From positions 45,272,706 through 45,336,705 of the forward strand of contig CM065299.1 in NCBI GenBank assembly GCA_032871835.1: a stretch of DNA of 64,000 bases. The letters run 5' to 3'. The notes under the pieces are model-generated. The model worked only from the letters and a program-made list of their open reading frames with translations. It did not search any database and was not told the DNA's origin. Shown here piece by piece: positions 1 through 11,500 of the stretch. Every line of letters begins with the position of its first letter. The stretch's first letter is position 1. The position numbers and the translations under genes were made by a program. This DNA is from Dipteronia dyeriana (lineage: Eukaryota; Streptophyta; Magnoliopsida; Sapindales; Sapindaceae).

Positions 1-775
1 GTTAGAGCTGGGTCATAATGTCCGTTATACCTCTCTAATTACATATATCCTTTAAGTATTATTGATTCTCTAATGGACAATAAATCATATTTCCTTACGA
101 AATTAGGAGAGCGCTCATATTGTGCGAGCCCCAAATCAACCCTTAAGGGAACTACCATCTACTTCTCACAAGAAGGGGTGGATTCCACTATTGTGTACAA
201 ACCTTCCCAGCCACAGGCCAAACCGTAATCCCAACGTACGTAGCATATTGATCTGGAACTGTCATCCGACCTCACCCATGGTATATCAAAGACCTCGATT
301 TAACCTGAAGGAGTCGATAAGACACTAAGGATTAAGATCACCCACATATAGCCATCATTAGTTGATATATGTGAATCTCATCGGTAAACGGATCTTAGTG
401 AGAGATTCATATAGATCATGGCCCAATCCTATATGATCACATCATACAAGGTGCCTCCATTCTCATATCTCCATATGAATGATTCAGGATAGAATCACCG
501 TACATTACGGAATGGACCGCAACTATAGATCAACCACAAATAAAGTACCCAGCTTTATTTGCTATCTATGGACTCTTTAGATTGCACGTCTCTTACTGTA
601 TCCATCTATATATGACACTCATATACACAGTTCGAGATTACATCCGGCAATCTTGGATGTTAAATATATGCACAAGTTATAAATAAACAACACAACAAGA
701 ATGAATTGAACTTTTCCTTTTATTTATTTCTTAAATCCATTTACAAATTACATCTTTAGGGCATAAACCCAAACA
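1..775 (-). repeat. LTR of copia family F, clipped by window edge
   Basis: On the minus strand this begins TGTTTGGGTTTATGCCC at 775 and runs off the window. It aligns over its whole length with 32080-32820 and 52690-53429 in the same orientation, and more distantly with 53795-54780 in the opposite one. It interrupts the RT of element A: the RT-coding sequence resumes at 776, and the uninterrupted equivalent is seen in element B near 10741. Whether it is a solo LTR or the end of a full element cannot be seen here. Confidence 0.8.
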
Positions 776-1500
776 GTTTAGGATGCAATCATTCTATTCT
801 TTCAATCCCTTATTACTTGGCTACCAAGAATATAACTTGATTCTCGTAAGTTCCTCATATCAAATTGTTTTACTAACCATTTTTTATTGATGTCCATACA
901 ACTTCATCATTTTCGATGAGTAGTATATCATCTACGTAAAGAACTAGGAAAAAAACTTGTTATCTTTAGTCCTATTGTATACATAAGGTTTGTCAAGGTT
1001 ATGAATAAATCCAAAACCTTTCAATGCTTGATTGAACCTTTTGTTCTAGGATCTGAATGCTTGCTTCAGTCCATATAGAGGTCTTTGCAACTTGTATACC
1101 CTTTCCTCTTGGCCTTTTTTCAATGAATCCCTCTGGTTGCATCATATAAAAGTTTTTCTTTAAGACTTTCATTAAGGAAAGCAGTCTTGACATCCATTTA
1201 CATAATCTCTTGGTCTAGAGATGCTGTAATGGATAAGAGTATCCTAATGGATTTAAGCATGGCCACGGGAGAAAAGGTTTCCTCATAATCGATACCTTGC
1301 TTTTGTGTGTAACCTTTAGCTACCAATCTAGCAATAAAGGTTTCCACATTTCCATCCATTCATGTCTTCCTCTTGTATATCCACTTGCACCAAATGGGTT
1401 TTATCCCTTTAGGAAAATCTATAAGTGACCAAACTTTGCTTTTAAACATAGTGTCAATGACGATAATCAACATCTACAATATCTTTCTTGTACGTGTAGG
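776..1500 (-). pseudogene. Copia reverse transcriptase fragment (element A)
   Basis: The minus strand encodes, in several frames, the copia-type RT domain. Recognisable pieces include MMQPEGFIEK, KLQ.LYGLKQAF and, at 927-938, an intact YVDD active-site motif followed by ILLIENDE. The domain is broken by many stops (for example in FFS*FFT*M in one frame) and frameshifts. It ends at 776 in the segment before the palm/RNase H connection, where the F LTR was inserted. RNase H of this element is not in the window. The enzyme would have copied element RNA into DNA in virus-like particles, but this copy cannot. Confidence 0.8.
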
Positions 1501-1860
1501 GATCATCGTCTTCCAAGAGATTCTCCACTTATTCTCATAGACTGATGTATCTCGTGGGCTGTAAACTAACCCTCCCACTATGACAAAGAATGGTAGGTTG
1601 CTGATCTTGTGATGGTGCAGAACTTACAATTGGGCTAGGTTGTGAAACCCCTAGTGGAAAAGTTTCTCCCGAAAGCTCATTTAGGACAATTCAACTCTTA
1701 GGCACAAAATCATTCATATAGTCCTTTTCCGAAATTTTAGCATTTCTTAGAACAAATACTTTAAGATCTAAAGAATTATAGAAATAATATCCTTTAGTTA
1801 CCTTTGGATACCCCACAAAAATGCATGGTTTTGAACGGGACTCCATCATTTCTATCTTTC
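1501..1860 (-). pseudogene. Integrase C-terminal region and pol linker (element A)
   Basis: This segment aligns closely with 11230-11610 of element B, which lies between the integrase core and the RT in the same orientation. It is the variable C-terminal part of copia integrase and the linker to RT. No open frame survives beyond short pieces. On its far side it is split from the rest of integrase by the solo LTR at 1866-4092. Confidence 0.6.
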
Positions 1861-1865
1861 CTTTT

Positions 1866-4092
1866 AGTACGTAAAAATCAAATCTAAAACGGCGGAAGCG
1901 GAAAAAGGGGTTTGAGTATATTTTAAAGTTTTCCCTTTAAAACAAAAAATCTTAACCCTTGATTAATTAACATGTATTAAAAGTATCATGCCTTTTTATC
2001 GTGATGATTGAATTTATGCCAAATTGAATCCGCAAGATCTTCCAATCCAATCACGATCGTGAATCACCTATGATTATGAGTTCTTTTTCTTTGAATTGTA
2101 TACATGAGGATGGAAACAAACAAAATCTTTTATTTTGTTAGTCACAATAATCCTCCACGAGAAAACCCAAAAACGTTTGGTCACTTGTGAATTATCAATC
2201 TTTTTTATATAAACTCGCGTGAACCCTATTCGATTTATGTATACAAATTTTTTTTGATGTAAAGGATACTAATGCACTATCGAACACAAAAACGTTCCCC
2301 TTTTCTCTTTTGTTTGGCCAAATTCTACACACTATATCTATGATTTGGCCGAATTTTGTATAGAGAAAAAACTAGATTTTTCTCTTTCAAAATTCTATGT
2401 TGGCTGAAATTTCTCTTAGAAATACTAGGGATTGGTCGAAATTTACATGCCATATATATTGGAGAAAAAATCTTCTCCTAAAGAGAATTTACTTGGTGGG
2501 CAAGAATCCTATCACTATAAGGATTACTTTGTGGCCAAGAATCCTCATTTAAAGAAGATTTCATTTCCACACCAAGACTCATAATCCAACTCTATAGTGT
2601 ATTTATTCAATAACCAATTATTGAATATAAATTAAATTGTGACTATATCAAAACTTCATAATTTGTCCAATTAGAGTTTTGATAGAAATCAAATACTTCA
2701 TAATTTGACTAGATAAATAAATTTATTTTATTTATCTGCTTATCAAATATAGTATTTAATATTTATCATACTACTAACAATAGTATGACAATAGTAGACT
2801 TTCTCCTACTAGGAAAAAGATTTTGACTTTTAATTAAATAATTAATTAATTAACAAAATAATTAATTTCCATTTAATTAAATAAAAAAATAAAAACAATA
2901 TAATAGGCTATTATATTTAGCCTTACCGTCCAAGTCCATACATGGGCATATATATTGTTTTTTTTATTGAATCCATTGAACCTCAATAAATGTCCACATG
3001 TGAACTAGACCCATTTTTACTAAAAGAAACAAGTCCACATGCCATAATACAATTCTAGATGGACCTATAAATTGGTCCGGTGGAATATATCAAGTGATCC
3101 ATGCAAGTTCAAGTGAATTGAGGATCATAGCGGGCTATCTAAATTGAAACTAATCACAACCAACAAATGATTCAGTTAGGTCTGATCTATTAATTTTAGT
3201 TCATTCCACTAAAGTTATTATTCCTCATTCGTACCCAAGACAATCTTTATGGAGATAGTGTATCCTCGTGAAGAATACAAGTAATTGCCAAGAGTTCATA
3301 GACTGTCTATAGCTCTACTAGTTACCATATTTACTCACATGACCACATTTTAAACTTTGATATTTTGACTTGTCCAGAAGCCATATTTCAGTAGACACTA
3401 TTGAAAAATTAACATTCAGATTTAATATCCAATACCTCAAAATATCCATATGATGATGTTATACTCATATTTAATAAGTGGAGCCACGATGTCCATATCA
3501 ATAAATGTAGTCCTCTATCGATTAACAAATGAATAACACCAAACTAACGAGGATAGACTATGCTATATAATCGTACTCATTAAAAGGTCAAATGATAACA
3601 CTTGCAACCATAAGTCCATCAATTATCTCAGGATTGAGATAGACTCTCTGATTGTCTTAAAGTGAAAACTTTTGTCCATTGACGGTTATTGATAAAGTAT
3701 TTTACTGTGATCCTATTCAATACACCTAGTGCACTAGATTCTTTTGCCAAAGACACCACACTTTGATGATTTTAGACTCAACGTAACACATTTGATCCCA
3801 CTCAAATGCTAGCACAAGGATCTACAACTTTAACAAGGTAATGGCCCTTTATCTTAAGTTGTGAATATTGTTCAAGGCTAACTAAAAGATTATGTCTACC
3901 TCATACATATCTAGATGTACAAACAATTCTTATTTTCTCATAGTATTTTGATCTTTTGATTATTTACTTTTGACAATTATAGTAATTAAACTATAAATGC
4001 TAGAAAATTTGTTAAACTAGAAATCACTTTATTAATATGAAAATATTGTCAAATACATTATTACACTCTTGCTTTGGAGTACATTCCTAACA
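1866..4092 (-). repeat. Solo LTR of copia family E inside element A, with 5-bp target duplication
   Basis: On the minus strand it starts TGTTAGGAATG at 4092 and ends near 1866, where the expected terminal CA is mutated. CTTTT flanks it on both sides (1861-1865 and 4093-4097). Element B at 11600-11650 shows the uninterrupted pol sequence, which fixes the insertion point. The body aligns with the LTRs at 7544-9954 and 59063-61117. It lacks a roughly 200-bp block found in those copies (8645-8870 there). No internal retrotransposon sequence lies between its ends, so it is a recombination product. Confidence 0.85.
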
Positions 4093-4097
4093 CTTTT

Positions 4098-4960
4098 AAC
4101 ATGTGTGCAAGACATCCAAATATACGTAAGTGTTCTAAACTAAGCTTTTACCCAATCCACAAATCATGTGGTATTTGAGGAACCGACTTAGATGGTACAT
4201 CGTTTGGATGTACATGGCAGTTTGCAAAGCATATCCCCTAAAAGAATTAAGAAGCGTTGAATAACTCAACATAGACCTAACCATATCCAAAAGAGTTATG
4301 TTTCTCCTTTATGCCACCCCATTTTGTAAAGGTGTACCTGGCGTAGAAATATAAAAATTATCCCATTATCAATAAGATATTACTGAAATACACGAGATAG
4401 ATATTCTCCTCAACGATCAAACCTCAAGATTTTTATGTGTTTCGCAAGATTTTCTACTTCAACTTTAAATGCTTTGAACTTGTCAAAAGCATTCGACTTA
4501 TGTCTCATGAGATACACATAGCCAAATGTCAAGTAATCTTCTGTGAAAGTGATGAAGTACTCATATCCACCTCTACCCTGAATGCTCATAGGACCGTATA
4601 GATACGTGTGTATTAAGCCCAAACATTCAGTGGCTCTTGTGCCTTTAGTCATGAACAATCTTTTGGTCATCTTATCTTCCAAACAAGATTCACAAGTCAG
4701 TAGATCATCAACCTTTAAGTCACTTAAAGGTACATCACTGACCAATCTTTTGATCCAATCAATATAAATATTACCTAGGCTCAAATGCCATAAGTAGGTT
4801 TCATCTTTTGATAATTTCACTCTTTTATGATTAGGTTTCATTGATAGTGTGTCTAACAAGTGAGAGATATTTCTATTCATACGAAAAAAAAAACAGTTTT
4901 CCAATGTACCTTTGCAATCCAGTTTGTCATTTCTACTAATAATTAAACCTTTATTAAAAG
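4098..4960 (-). pseudogene. Copia GAG-pre-integrase and integrase core (element A)
   Basis: A 164-codon stretch (4410-4904) encodes the GAG-pre-integrase zinc region (WHLSLGNIYIDWI, CESCLEDKMTK) and the start of the integrase core (GLIHTYLYGPM, YFITFTEDYLTFGYVYLM, FKVEVENL). Core sequence continues below 4410 in broken frames with a degraded DRGGEYL-like segment. In the family the core carries a D,D-35-E triad that joins cDNA to the genome. Here the His of the H-N-C-C pattern and several core positions are kept, but a stop follows FDR. The solo LTR at 4092 cuts off the C-terminal part. Confidence 0.85.
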
Positions 4961-4967
4961 TAACCGA

Positions 4968-5438
4968 TTATCCAAATTTATTTAAACATAAAACTGAAAT
5001 TAAATTCCTCTTGAATTGAGGTACATAATAAACGTCTATCATATCTAAATGCCTACCAGAGTTTAGATTAACTCTAATATCTCTCACTTCACTGGCAGAC
5101 ACCAATGCTCTATTGCCTAAACACAAGTTGAATACACTCTCATTAAGTTTTTTCCTACTCTTGAAGCCCAACAAGGAATAACAAACATGTTTAGTGACTC
5201 TAGAGTCTATGATCCAAGAATCTATAGAATTTGCTAGAAAACATGTTTCAAGATAATTAATATTACCGTCTTCCTTCTTTTTATGAGACTTTGGGCAATT
5301 TCTTTTCCAGTGTCCATTTTCACCACAAAGGAAACACTTCCCTTTGATCTTGGTTACCTTCTTGGTAGGCCCAAGATTTTTTTTTCTTCGGTTGTTTCTT
5401 GACCTTCTAACGGGTCTTAACAATAGCAACTTTACCAA
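4968..5438 (-). pseudogene. Copia gag zinc knuckle and protease (element A)
   Basis: A 156-codon open stretch. Residues 35-48 form a CX2CX4HX4C zinc knuckle (CFLCGENGHWKRNC) after a basic tract, the nucleic-acid-binding end of gag. It continues into the protease, where the usual D-S-G active site reads IIDSRVTKHVC, so the conserved Gly is replaced. The C-terminal part (YYVPQFKRNLISV) matches the segment just before GAG-pre-integrase in copia polyproteins. A stop at 4968 and a frame change separate it from the integrase piece. Confidence 0.85.
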
Positions 5439-6094
5439 CCGTATGAATCTTTTGAACCTAGCCTTTCACAACGATCTTCTCAGCACTTTTAACATCTTGC
5501 ATCAGGAACTACAAGGTGTATTCTTTATTGTTCAAGATGTAGTCAACCTTGAATTGATAAAAGGAATCTGATAGTGAGTTGACAATCATGTCAATTTTCG
5601 TCTCACCGTCTATCTTAACACTATTGAGTTCCACAATGTTGAGATGTGCTATGACTTTCATCATATGATCTTTTACAGCCTATCCAGGTTTCATCCTAAG
5701 ATTCATGAAAGCAGTCACTTTCTCTATTAGTCATCATGGGCTTCATATAAAATATATCCTCTTGAGACATCATTATATCAGCAACAATCATTATTCCTTC
5801 ATGTTGTTGTTGCAACACACCGGAGATGGTGGCCATAATTTAATGTTTGGCCATCACATATGAGGAATTCCACTGCTCATACTATCCTCTTTACACCTCA
5901 GTAGATTCATAAGTAAGAGCAGGTGGTTTAGGGGAACACATAACAAGTTTATGCTTTTCAGCTTGTAACAACAACCCAATGTTCCTTTTCCATGTGACAT
6001 AATCATCACAAGTTAAAGTATTAACTTTTAGGATGTTAATTAGGGATGGGGTCAAGATTTCTAAATAAAACAAAAAAATTATATAAGTAAACAA
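5439..6094 (-). pseudogene. Copia gag N-terminal region (element A)
   Basis: The frame from 6094 reads MFTYII... then NILKVNTLTCDDYVTWKRN and LLLQAEKHKLVM, the conserved start of copia gag. Downstream pieces in other frames (VKDHMMKVIAHLNIVEL, MIVNSLSDSFYQFKVDY) are the capsid-type core and match the better-kept copy in element B at 13070-13303. Several stops and frameshifts. The first residues before NILK are atypical, so the true start codon may be lost. Confidence 0.75.
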
Positions 6095-7530
6095 TCATGA
6101 TAAAGCACTTTCAAATATTTATCTTAAATTGAATACAATAATTCGAGTGTAAAATATAATGGTGATCCATCACCCATAAATGTCACACATCCTTTAGGAG
6201 TTCGCACCATCTATTAGTTGGACTAGGTCTCATCTAATTGTTAACATAACAAACATCATTTTCAGTTTTAGCCTTGCGAATATGTTAACAAGAACTCTTG
6301 GGAGGATATCAAAAAAACCACATTGAGTGTGTTACCAAGTTATTGACCTTCAATATATTCGCTCATAAAAATCTCTCCTTTGAGAGTAGATATCTTTTGA
6401 GTCAATTATCTAGTTTATCCTTGTAAGGAAGTATATTTCTAAATTCCATTCATGGATACCCATTGGGGAGTTATCATATGAAACATAAGTATCAACTAAA
6501 CTTGTAGGCCGTAGGTGTTCCAAAACACCTTCTCCCACTTAATTATTTAAGTCGTGTGACTGAATTCCATAGAATTATTTATCAAGTTATCTAGATGCTA
6601 ATTTAGATACCTACATCATTCAATGCATGTTCTTACCAAAAGAGATATATGAGTGTAACTTTTATTCTGTATGACATGTCATCAAACAATGACAAACATT
6701 GCAATATTTACAGAAAAAATAAATATCCACAATTTTGGTCCATCATAGACAAGCAAGTAAATTATAATTGTTTTGAAAAACAAAAACCCTAATCCTAACT
6801 TGGTGAACAAGTTATCAAGCGATCGTCTGTCCAAAGGACTTGTGACAAGGCACTTGCAAGCCTGAGGCCTTGGGTGGTTGCCACCTTTCGCAGTACCTTT
6901 GCCGCCACACCATGGGCACATAAATTTGCTCAGCCCATTGCAATGGCGTTCGCTGCTGCACCACAACAAGCACAGCTGTACGCTCAGTCGCACGTGTTTG
7001 TGGCCTTGTGCGCACGAGCTGCCACAAGTTACACCGTTGCTACTTTTTCTGCTTATAGTTCTACAATTCTTTGAATATTCGAAACTTGAGTGTATTACAT
7101 CAGATCCATTTTTTTTACAACAATATAATAAAATAAAAAAACTTAGCAACTACACCGTTGCTACTTTTTCTGCTTACAGTTCTACAACTCTTTGAATATT
7201 AAAAACTTGAGTGTATTACTTCAGATCCATTTTTTTTTTTATTACAACAAAAAAATAAAATAAAAAAAGTTAGCAACTACCGAGAAGGAAACTATGGCGA
7301 TGATAGCCCACCCTTCTTGGTACAATCCGAAAAAAAATACATTTGAAGTTTTAGGACCAAAATCGAGGGTTAACAAATCTCATTTTAAAAATATATATTT
7401 GTCCACACATTCCAACGTAATTGTATATGTGAATACCTGGAGTGTTATCTCTTTCTAAAACATGCATATTTAAAATAAAAAGAAATAGACCCATGTATAT
7501 ATACGTTAATTAATCAAGGGTACAACAAGA
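6095..7530 (-). other. Untranslated leader of element A
   Basis: About 1.4 kb between the primer-binding site and gag, unusually long for a copia element. Most is AT-rich with no coding signal. At 6830-7060 there is a sharply more GC-rich block, and next to it a 121-bp direct duplication (7030-7277). A 155-codon minus-strand frame (6682-7149) spans the block but resembles nothing I know and probably reflects composition. Confidence 0.6.
7030..7277. repeat. Tandem duplication, period about 121 bp
   Basis: The motif ACACCGTTGCTACTTTTTCT occurs at 7031 and again at 7152. The following ~100 bases, including a poly-T stretch and an A-rich tail ending TTAGCAAC, repeat with few differences. The two copies differ mainly in homopolymer lengths. 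Confidence 0.9.
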
Positions 7531-7543
7531 CTTTGATACCAAT
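7531..7543 (-). other. Primer-binding site of element A
   Basis: The minus strand reads ATTGGTATCAAAG right after the LTR end. This is one change from the plant initiator-Met tRNA complementary site (TGGTATCAGAG) used by most copia elements. Confidence 0.8.
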
Positions 7544-9954
7544 TGTATGAAAAAACACTCGGTGGAAGCGAAAAGTTTGATTGGTATATTTAAAAAAAAA
7601 TAATTAAAAAAAAAGAACCTTAACCATTGATTAATTAACATATAATTAAAGGTACCGTACCTTATTCACATGACAATTGTTGTTGCATCGAATTGTAATC
7701 ACAATATCATCCAATGCAATCATGGTAGTGAATCACGTAGGAGTGTGAGCCCCCTTTCTTAGAATTTTGTACCCTAGATTAGAAAATAGAAAACTTTTTC
7801 TTTTGTTAGTTACAGTAACCCTCTTATGGAAGATAAAGAATATTTGGTCACTTGTGAATTCTCAATCTTTTGATCAAAAACTCATGTGAACCTAATTCGA
7901 TGTTGTGCAGAAAGCTTTATGATGTAAAAAATACTAGTGTACTATCGAAAACAAAATCACTTCCTTTTTCTTTTCTCTTGGCCGAATTCTCAAACACCTT
8001 TTGTATGAGTTGGATGTTTTTTTAAAGCAAAACAAAAAAAAAACTCTCTTAAGACATATGTCCTGCCCGAATTCTCTTGATAGGTATTTATAGGTGGCTA
8101 AATCCTTACACAAAGAGGAATTATGTTTCATCAAAATGCCTATCAACTTATGAATTCAACCGTATCCCAACTCATTAGTGTATTTATCTAATAACCAATT
8201 ATTGAATATAAATTAAATTGCGACTTTATCAAAATCTTCCCAATTTGACCAATTGTCAGTTAGAGTTTTGATAGATATCAAATAGTTCTTAATTTGACAA
8301 GACAAATAATTTCCTTATTTTTATCTACATATCAAATCAAGTCTTTGATACTTATTATAATACCAACGTTAGTATAACACTAAGAGACCTCCTCCTATTA
8401 GAAAAAAAATATTTTGACTTTTTATTAAATAATTAATTAATTACTTAATTAATTAATTTCCATTTAATAAAAATAATAATAATAATATATTTGGCTATTA
8501 TCCTAACCTTTACTGTCCAAGCTTATTATATAGGCCGTATATTGTTTTTCCAATTTTGTTAAATCCATTGGACTTTAATAAAAATTCCACATGTGAACTA
8601 GGCCCTAACTTACTAAAGAAGAAACAAGTCCACATACCTCAAATTAATATATTAATATATTTAAACAACCTATTTAATTAAAAATGTGTAAATTATACTC
8701 TTAATGTATTAAAGGAATGTTAATCGCACCCCATTAGGGGTGCCCAAGGGTTCTCACATCCTTGGCCACCCGTTCTAGGTAATTTGAAGAGTTCCCGCGT
8801 GTCTTGATCACACATGACTGAACCGCACCAAAACTTTCGGATTCCAAAATCCAAAAAAAAAACTAGATGGATTCATAAATTAGTCCGGTATAATATATCA
8901 AGTGATCCATGCAAGTTCGTGTGGATTGGGGATCTAAGCGGGCTACCTAAATTTAATCTCCAATAGACATAACCTAACCACAATCAACAAATGATTCACT
9001 TAAGTCTGATATATTAAGTTTAGTTAATTCCACTAAAGAACTAAAGTCAAACTCTTAAATAAAGATAGAATAAGTTGATGTTCCTCATTTATATCCTAGA
9101 CAATCATAATTGAGATAGTGTATCCCTGTAAAGAATGCCAATAATCGCCAAGACCTCATAGACTGCATATAGGTCTCCTAGTTACCATTTTTACTCATAT
9201 TACCACATTTTGAACTTGGATATTTTGACTTGTCCAGAAGCTGTATTACAATAGACAATATTAAAACTTAACGTTAGCATTTAATATCCAGTTCCTCAAA
9301 ATATACATACGATGGTATTCTACTCACATTTAATAAATTGAGCCATGGTGTCCATATCTATAAATGAAGTCCTCTATTGATTAAATGAATACCACAAAAT
9401 CATCGATAATAGACTATGATATATAATCGTACTCATTGATGGCTCAAATGACAACACTTGGAACCATATGTCCATCATTTATCAAGGGATTAAGATAGAC
9501 TCGTCGATTGTCTTCAAATGAAAACTTTTATCCACTGACGATTTTGGATAAAGAATCTCACAGAGATCCTATTCGATGCACCTAGTGCACTAGATTCTTT
9601 TGCATAAAGACACCAAAATTTAATGATTTTAGACTCATCATAACACATTTGATCCCACTCAAATGCTATCAAAAGAATCTACAACTTTAACAAGGTAAAG
9701 GCGTCCAACCTTTATCTTTAGTTGTGAATATTGTTGAAGACTGACTAAAGAATTTTGTCTATCTCATACATATCCAGATGTATGAACAATTCTTCATTTC
9801 TCATAGTCTTTTGCCTTATGATTTTTTACTTTTGACAATTATAGTGATTAAACTATAAATGCTATAAGATTTGTTAAACTAGATTGCACTTTATTAATAT
9901 GAAAAGATTGTCAAACACATTGTTACATTCTTACTATTGAGCATAATCCTAACA
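7544..9954 (-). repeat. LTR of copia family E shared by elements A and B
   Basis: The minus strand starts TGTTAGGATTATGC at 9954 and ends TTTTTCATACA at 7544, giving 2411 bp. A TATA box (TATAAATAC on the minus strand near 8086-8094) marks the promoter. On its 3' side is a primer-binding site and gag (element A). On its 5' side is a polypurine-like tract preceded by RNase H (element B). It therefore serves as 3' LTR of B and 5' LTR of A. It carries a ~200-bp block (8645-8870) missing from the copies at 1866-4092 and 50684-51912. Confidence 0.85.
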
Positions 9955-9975
9955 ATATTCCACTTGCTCAATAGC
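9955..9975 (-). other. Polypurine tract of element B (decayed)
   Basis: The minus strand reads GAGCAAGTGGAATAT directly before the LTR. Copia elements usually show AAGTGGGAGA here, so this is a degraded plus-strand primer site. Confidence 0.6.
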
Positions 9976-10026
9976 AAGTGTGTCATATCTCTCATTCCCG
10001 TGTTCTCTAGTTACCCATCAAAACTC

Positions 10027-10735
10027 TTATGTCGTAGAGCTTTTGTGAAAGGGATCCGCTAGATTCTCTACTAATGCAATCTTGGAAATCTTAGCATCAC
10101 CCCTATGCACATTCTCCCTCGAAAGGTGATATTTTCTTTCAATGTGTTTTCCTCTCTTAAGGTTTAATGGTTCTCTCGAATTAGTCGTTGCTCCACTGTT
10201 GTCACAGTAGATAGTGATCTGATTATTCGCATGAGGAACCACCTCCAACTCAATCAAGAATTGGTGGAGCTAGACAACCTCTTTAGCAGCTTTGCGTGTG
10301 GCAACATACCCAGCTTCTGTGGTGGAATCAACAATGCAGGATTGCTTGATACTCCATCGTACAACTGCAACTACTTCAAGAGTAAACATAGAACCTGACC
10401 AATGGGAATAAATCCCCTTATGAGTATACATGCATATGATCTCTCATTCTTCTGAGATATAAATATGCTTGACTGTTGTCCAGTTATCAGAACCAGGTTT
10501 TGATTAAAACTTGCTAACTATACAAGCAACGAAACAAATATTTGGCCTTGTACAGAGCTTAGTATACATTAGACCTCCAACTGCAGAGGCATATGGCACC
10601 CTACTTATGGGTTGCTCTTCATGCTCATTCTTATGAACTTGTCCCTTAAAACGTTAGATTCCATGAATGAAAGGTAACATAACTTTCTTGGAATCTTGCA
10701 TGGAGAACCTAGACAAGATTTTATCTATGTATGAA
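10027..10735 (-). pseudogene. Copia RNase H (element B)
   Basis: The frame at 10027-10257 encodes VVPHANNQITIYCDNSGA and GKHIERKYHLSRE, the conserved C-terminal half of copia RNase H with the catalytic Asp in the CDNSGA motif. Upstream pieces in other frames (SCIVDSTTEAGYVA, GGLMYTKLCTRPNICF, ASYIDKILSRFSM) complete the domain and the RT connection. The frame ends close before the polypurine tract, as in intact elements. The enzyme would have degraded the RNA strand during cDNA synthesis. Stops and at least two frameshifts break it. Confidence 0.85.
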
Positions 10736-11500
10736 GCTTGGGATAATGCAATCATTCTATTCTTTTTTTCCCTTATTAATTGGATACTAAGAATTTAACT
10801 TGCTTCAGTCCATATATGGATCTTTGCAACTTGCATACCCTTTCCTCTTGGCCTTTTTCAATGAATCCTTCTGGTTGCATCATATAGATGTTTTCATCAA
10901 GACATCCGTTAAGAAAAGTTGTCTTGACATCCAGTTGACAAATCTCTAGGTCTAGAGATGTTGCAATGGATAATAGTATCCTAATGGATTTAAGCATGGC
11001 CACAAGAGAGAAGGTTTCCTTATAATCGATACCTTACTTCTGTGTATCCTTTAGCTACTAATCTAGCTTTTAAGGTTTCCACCTTTCCATCAATTCTTCT
11101 ATTCCTCTTGTATACCCACTTGCACCAAATGAGTTTTATCCCTTTAGGCATGTCTACAGGAGACCAGACTTTGTTTTTAAACATAGACACAATCTTAGAT
11201 TTCATTGCCATTTTCCAATTTTAATAATCAACATTCACCATAGCTTCCTTGTACGTGTTGGGATCATCGTCGTCCTAGAGATTCTTCACCTATTCTCATT
11301 GACTGATGTATCTCTTAGGCTGTCCACTAACCCTCTCACTATGATAAGAAATGGTAAGTTGTTGATCTTGTAATTATGTAAAACTTACAATTGGGCTAGG
11401 TTGTGAAACCAATTATGGAAATGTATCTCCGGTAAGCTCATTCAAGGCAATTCTACTCTTCGGCACAAAATCATTCATATAGGCCTTTTCCAGAAATTTA
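10736..11500 (-). pseudogene. Copia reverse transcriptase with palm deletion (element B)
   Basis: Two frames show the N-terminal RT: KVWSPVDMPKGIKLIWCKWVYKRN (11020-11211) and LEICQLDVKTTFLNGCLDENIYMMQPEGF with SIYGLKQ (10776-11003). Directly after GLKQ the reading passes to the segment that normally lies about 100 residues later (near 10795). The YVDD catalytic block present in element A at 927-938 is therefore missing. Confidence 0.8.

Larger units (their letters stand above)
776..7543 (-). mobile_element. Ty1/copia element A, internal region (degenerate)
   Basis: Reading the minus strand from 7543 down gives primer-binding site, long leader, gag, zinc knuckle, protease, GAG-pre-integrase, integrase and RT, which is the copia order. 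The internal part is interrupted by a solo LTR of the same family (1866-4092) and ends at an inserted F LTR (1-775). Many frameshifts and stops make it non-autonomous. It shares the LTR at 7544-9954 with element B. Confidence 0.85.

Noticed and set aside
6682..7149. 155-codon frame on the minus strand as a gene
   Set aside because: No recognisable domain; it spans the GC-rich leader block and one copy of a tandem duplication, and its ends are translated AT-rich sequence.
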